DNA of 64,000 nt, from positions 624,924 through 688,923 of the forward strand of contig NZ_QKYV01000001.1 in assembly GCF_003253545.1 (NCBI RefSeq), given 5' to 3'. The notes under the pieces were generated by a model. That model did not search any database. It saw only the letters and a list, made by a program, of their open reading frames with translations, and was not told the origin of the DNA. Positions 61,001-64,000 of this stretch are shown here, in pieces; positions within the stretch are counted from its first letter, which is position 1; the number at the start of each line of letters is the position of its first letter. A program made the position numbers and the translations under genes. This DNA is from Mesonia algae. Lineage in GTDB: Bacteria > Bacteroidota > Bacteroidia > Flavobacteriales > Flavobacteriaceae.

Positions 61001-64000
61001 TATGATGATGATGAAACTGTTGAAATTGTCTACACAAGTATAGATGGTACCGTTTTAAATTTAATGGTTAACTCTGGACAAATGGCAACATTTGGAGATA
61101 GTTTTGTTATTTTAGATAGTGATGGTACAGAATTATATAATGGAACAGGTAATGCCGGAGATTTATCAGGTATAAACTTCCAATCGACTGGAGATAATAT
61201 AACAGTTCAATTGATTTCAAATGGATTTACTAGTTGTCAATCTAATGATTATACTCCGGTAGATATTACAGTGTCTTGTGCAACCTGTGTTAATCCAGAG
61301 GTTAATTTTGAAGTAGTAGCCGATTGTGATGTAGATCCTCAATTTTTAATCGATGTAGAAATAACTGATTTAGGAAGTGCTACTGAATTATTGCTTTCCG
61401 ATGGCGATGCTGCCAATGATCAAACTGTAGATGCTATAGGAACTTACACTTTCGGTCCTTATCCAAATGGAGATTTAATTAATATATCTGTTTTAAATAC
61501 AGGAGACAATAACTGTGAGATAAACAGTCAAGGGCTTACCCAAGAATATTGTTCTACATTAAATGTAGATTGTTCAGAGGGGCCAGAAAACACTGTTTTT
61601 TGCTATGATTCAAATGAAACAGTAGAAATTGTTTATACAAGTACAGATGGTGGTCCACTAAATTTAACTGTAAACTCAGGAGATATTTATACTTTTGGTG
61701 GAGATTTTGTGATAACTGATACAGATGGATCAGTTTTGTACACAGGAACAGGAGTTGATGGTGATTTATCTGGTATTTTTGTACAATCTACGGGAAATCA
61801 GATTACAGTTACTTATAATGCTGGGTTCTATGCTTGTGGTGAATCAACTTATACTGAAATAGACTTAACAGTTTCTTGTGCTACTTGCGTTAATCCTCAG
61901 GTAGAATACTTTAAGGAATGCGATCCAACAAATCAAGAATACTCAATATCTGTAGAAGTTACTGATTTAGGTTCAGCTGCTTCTGTAGAGATTACAGATG
62001 ATCAAGGAAGTACTCCAGAAGTATTAACCACTTTAGGTACGGTTACTTTTGGTCCTTATTCTTATGATACAGATGTAGTAATAACTACACAAAATTTAGA
62101 TGATGTAAACTGTACAATTAACAGTCCTATTATCAACTCAGATAGTTGTCCTCCAATTCCTTGTTTAGAGGCAGAACCTTTTTGTTCTTCAGAAGGTTTG
62201 TTATTTGAAAATGTAGATGATGATTCTAATACAACAGCACCTCCAGGAATTGATTATGGATGTCTATTTACTCAGCCAAATCCAGTATGGTATTTCTTGC
62301 AAATAGATGAGCCTGGAGACTTATCTATAGATATAGTTCAAAACACATCTTTTGATAATAATGGTAACCCTAACGGAGACGGTTTAGATGTAGATTTTAT
62401 AGCTTGGGGACCTTTTGATAGTGTAGAAAGTGCTTGTAATGGTTTAACGATACAAAATCAAGTAGCTGATAATGATTTTGGAGATGGTTGTAGTTACTCT
62501 ATAGATGCAGAAGAGACTTTAGGTTTAGAAAATGCACAAGAAGGAGAAGTTTATGTGTTATTAATTACTAATTATGACGGTGCTGCAGGTTATATAAGTC
62601 TTAACCAATCAGCAGGAGATGGTTCTACAGATTGTAGCATTATAGATGAAAATACGACTTATGCTTGTAGTGATGATCCAGTTACATTAACTTCTCAATA
62701 TCCAACAGCTTTAGCTTATGTGTGGTATATTCAAAATACAAGTGGTGGTTTTGATGAAATAACTGGTGAAACTAATATGAGTATAACTGTTAATGAGGGA
62801 GGAATATATAGATTAGATACATTTAATAATGAAGGAGAATTACAACAAGAAATATTTACTGTAATATTTTCTGAAGGCCCAGATTTATCTTCTGTTAACG
62901 ATACAGTTTCGTTTTGTGGATCAACTTCTGCAACTATAGATGCAACTATAGCTAATCCTGATGCTTTTGATGCAGTAACTTATCAATGGTCAGATGAAAA
63001 TGGTCCTATAGTAGGTGAAGATCAAGCCATATTATCTGTTTCAGAAGCTGGAATGTATACAGTAATGGTTTCAGGAGTTATTTTAGATAATGATGGAAAC
63101 CCTACTAGTCAAACTTGTGACACTTCTAAAACTATTGAAGTTACCACAGCAGATTTTGCTGTAGATGCGGGAGATGATCAATCTGCTTGTGATGTAAATG
63201 ATTTTACGTTAACGGCTACGGTAGTTGATGGAGATATTACAAATGCTGTTTATGAGTGGTTAGATTCATCAGGAAATGTAGTAGGAACTACAGAAACTAT
63301 TATAGTTACAGAAAGTGATATTTATACGGTAACAGTTACTATAGATGGTTGTTCAAACTCAGATGATGTTGAAGTTGTTTTTGGTCAAAGTCCAGATTTA
63401 TCAAATGTAATTACGGCAGATTCTTTCTGTGAAGGAACTGATGTAACTTTAGATGGTACAATAAATAATGAAAATGTATTTGGAACAATAACCTACGAGT
63501 GGTCAGATGAAAATGGTCCTATCGCTGGAGCGGATCAATCAACTTATACTGCAACTGTTGAAGGGCAGTATACAGTAACCGTTGCAGGAACAATTATCGA
63601 TGGTTCTGGTAATGAAACAGCTTTTACTTGTTCAAGTTCACAAACCATACAAGTAAATGAAATTATATTTACCGTAGATGCAGGTTCAGACCAAGATATT
63701 TGTGTAAACACTACAGATTTAACAGCAGTAGTAGCTGGAGAAGATGCTACGAATGCCACTTATGAGTGGATTGATTCTGCAGGTAATAATGTTGGTAATA
63801 CGGCTACGGTTTCAGTAAGCGATTCTGATACTTATGAGGTTACAGTGACCATTAATGGTTGTTCAGTCTCTGATTCTGTAATTTTAGACTTCATAGAAAC
63901 TCCTCTAATTGATTTAGGATCAGACGTTGTGACTTGTGATATAGGCGGAGTTGTTATCGATGCTACTCCTGTTATGGGTACTTCGGGAGTTACTTTTGAG
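58094..64000 (+). CDS. Giant exported cysteine-rich repeat protein (adhesin-like), 3' end outside window
   Basis: Reading from the ATG at 58094 is open to the window end, 1969 codons with no stop. A signal peptide (MKKITYGIFLFFCLFSYQLSAQ) precedes a jelly-roll/MAM-like domain (about 24-195), fn3 (about 197-290), a second jelly-roll (about 292-460), four and a half about-200-residue CUB-like repeats rich in cysteine (about 463-1355), a conserved adhesin module (PCLEAEPFC...WYFLQIDEPGD, to about 1515), and Ig-like/PKD repeats with YEWSDENGPI motifs. This resembles T9SS-exported surface adhesins of gliding bacteria such as SprB-like proteins. The C-terminal sorting signal would be outside the window, so T9SS use is inferred. 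Confidence 0.85.
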   Translation, partial: MKKITYGIFLFFCLFSYQLSAQIYTEDFESGLGTYENAVGNDVDWEVNTSLYQDGLQSISNAYGSSNDNSIFQSISLDLTTANNPQLSFWHIAKTEGGYDEAIVEISTDGGVTFTPFALEDYSGGGVLEAPGIFDEDSYADWGTSDTEPTNAWWKKEFFDLSDYITDAVVIRFRLTSDGSANRAGWFIDNIQINEVTCPTPSDIVVDNIMANSADISWTIGNSEAEWEIVYGIDGFDPNTEGDTVVDNDGVLGESISSLNSSSDYDVYVRAICGAGDESELTGPFSFTTACDVISLPWSEDFSSSTTPNCWEETGDAAWDYSLNADYAAQDVEDHTAGGGTNYAWLDGSDNNDGNSSSLTSPFIDVSTLAQPALEFYLFSNNTDDAAINTVEIELYDGAAWNSVLSVNNLLGEDWFQYVIDLSPYTITGAVQVKFTITGQANGGFTFSNDILLDDVTFIEMPACTNPIASYSVVGNCIDGPEFFVEVDITNMGGSDDVVITDNQTPEESQTVSAVGVYSFGPYDNGTDVIITLENSLDSNCNTVSNVLTQEFCTETFIDCVNDGPLNVNYCYDNDEDYEVTYVSTDGTPLNLTLNGGFLESCCDELIVLDTDGTELFNSGGDISGNTFQSTGAEITVIISSDGSVNCGGNDYDPIDYTVSCATCVNPQVAFEVVGDCINGPQFFVEVDIADLGSSASLTLTDNQTPAQTIPATAIDVYSFGPYPNGTDVIITVANDDDANCTLASSELTQELCTETFIDCVTDGPLSVNYCYDNNEDYEVTYVSTDGTPLNLIINGGFLESCCDELIVLDTDGTELFNSGGDISGNTFQSTGAEITVIITSDGSVNCSGNDYDPIDYTVSCATCVNPQVNFEVVADCDVDPQFLIDVEITDLGSATELLLSDGDVANDQTIDAVGTYTFGPYANGDLMNISVLNTGDNNCEINSGELTQEYCSALNVDCSVGPQNSVFCYDDDETVEIVYTSIDGTVLNLMVNSGQMATFGDSFVILDSDGTELYNGTGNAGDLSGINFQSTGDNITVQLISNGFTSCQSNDYTPVDITVSCATCVNPEVNFEVVADCDVDPQFLIDVEITDLGSATELLLSDGDAANDQTVDAIGTYTFGPYPNGDLINISVLNTGDNNCEINSQGLTQEYCSTLNVDCSEGPENTVFCYDSNETVEIVYTSTDGGPLNLTVNSGDIYTFGGDFVITDTDGSVLYTGTGVDGDLSGIFVQSTGNQITVTYNAGFYACGESTYTEIDLTVSCATCVNPQVEYFKECDPTNQEYSISVEVTDLGSAASVEITDDQGSTPEVLTTLGTVTFGPYSYDTDVVITTQNLDDVNCTINSPIINSDSCPPIPCLEAEPFCSSEGLLFENVDDDSNTTAPPGIDYGCLFTQPNPVWYFLQIDEPGDLSIDIVQNTSFDNNGNPNGDGLDVDFIAWGPFDSVESACNGLTIQNQVADNDFGDGCSYSIDAEETLGLENAQEGEVYVLLITNYDGAAGYISLNQSAGDGSTDCSIIDENTTYACSDDPVTLTSQYPTALAYVWYIQNTSGGFDEITGETNMSITVNEGGIYRLDTFNNEGELQQEIFTVIFSEGPDLSSVNDTVSFCGSTSATIDATIANPDAFDAVTYQWSDENGPIVGEDQAILSVSEAGMYTVMVSGVILDNDGNPTSQTCDTSKTIEVTTADFAVDAGDDQSACDVNDFTLTATVVDGDITNAVYEWLDSSGNVVGTTETIIVTESDIYTVTVTIDGCSNSDDVEVVFGQSPDLSNVITADSFCEGTDVTLDGTINNENVFGTITYEWSDENGPIAGADQSTYTATVEGQYTVTVAGTIIDGSGNETAFTCSSSQTIQVNEIIFTVDAGSDQDICVNTTDLTAVVAGEDATNATYEWIDSAGNNVGNTATVSVSDSDTYEVTVTINGCSVSDSVILDFIETPLIDLGSDVVTCDIGGVVIDATPVMGTSGVTFE
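59480..61884 (+). repeat. Four tandem 600-bp repeats within the adhesin gene
   Basis: Units begin at the C-x-NP motif near 59480, 60081, 60684 and 61284, with a partial fifth from 61885. Each encodes an N-terminal strand domain (FEVV.DC...ITDLGSA) and a C-terminal CUB-like part (YCYD...FQSTG...SCATC). By eye, units 1 and 2 are very similar in the second half and units 3 and 4 in the first half. Confidence 0.9.

Noticed and set aside
59480..61884. Regular direct repeats as a CRISPR array
   Set aside because: Units are 600 bp and coding in one frame; no short repeat-spacer structure and no cas genes.

Overview
The window is a stretch of an AT-rich chromosome from a member of the Flavobacteriaceae (Bacteroidota), most likely marine. 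The evidence is the gene set (T9SS-sorted secreted proteins, carboxypeptidase-regulatory TonB-dependent receptors, DUF3109, DUF4286, DUF5689, an HTTM protein and an OlsF-like bifunctional acyltransferase), promoters of the TAnnTTTG type, few Shine-Dalgarno sequences, and a class I ribonucleotide reductase with its ATP-cone on the small subunit. I do not assign a genus. No phage, plasmid, insertion sequence or CRISPR array is visible, and gene order looks like ordinary chromosome.

Layout. 1-1.5 kb: nrdA (cut by the window edge) and nrdB on the minus strand, followed by about 730 bp of non-coding DNA with a near-palindrome. 2.2-6.6 kb: a DUF3109 protein, MarC with a small membrane protein, then on the minus strand an S41 protease, dCMP deaminase, a HupE/UreJ-like protein and tRNA-Leu(CAA). 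6.7-9 kb: prs, rplY and pth. 9-12.4 kb: a large secreted M12B-like metalloprotease with a T9SS signal. 12.4-20.4 kb: ribF, an HTTM protein, serS, a TPR protein, a DUF4286 protein, rsmA and mgtE, followed by a compact structured repeat. 20.6-24 kb: small metabolic genes. 24-28.7 kb, minus strand: a regulatory-domain protein, an OlsF-like acyltransferase, aspartate kinase and a GNAT. 28.7-35.6 kb: fbp, a TerB-like protein, ileS, a DksA-like protein, an exported beta-rich protein and lspA. 35.6-38.4 kb, minus strand: 5-formyl-THF cyclo-ligase, an AstE-like hydrolase, rimK and a retropepsin-like protein. 38.7-45.3 kb: uvrC, a patatin-barrel protein, and the tyrosine-catabolic pair hmgA and hppD. 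45.3-47.7 kb: a probable small RNA or leader, a DUF3108 protein and an M23 lipoprotein. 47.8-56.6 kb: two TonB-dependent receptors, a cytochrome-b-like protein, an EEP-family nuclease lipoprotein and a DUF5689 lipoprotein. 56.7-57.9 kb: hflX. 58.1 kb to the window end: a giant cysteine-rich repeat adhesin, cut by the window edge.

How it fits together. Most genes are housekeeping (nucleotide supply, translation, DNA repair, membrane lipids). Several form plausible functional groups: nrdAB with dCMP deaminase for dNTPs; the rimK cluster for protein tail modification; hppD and hmgA for tyrosine breakdown; and the nuclease, receptor and DUF5689 lipoprotein as a candidate nutrient-capture locus.

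The most interesting points are the ATP-cone-bearing NrdB; the promoter-to-terminator unit at 45.35-45.49 kb, which carries an 11-nt stretch complementary to the next gene's start region; a dispersed GC-rich palindrome family; the structured element after mgtE; and the mosaic 600-bp repeats in the adhesin.
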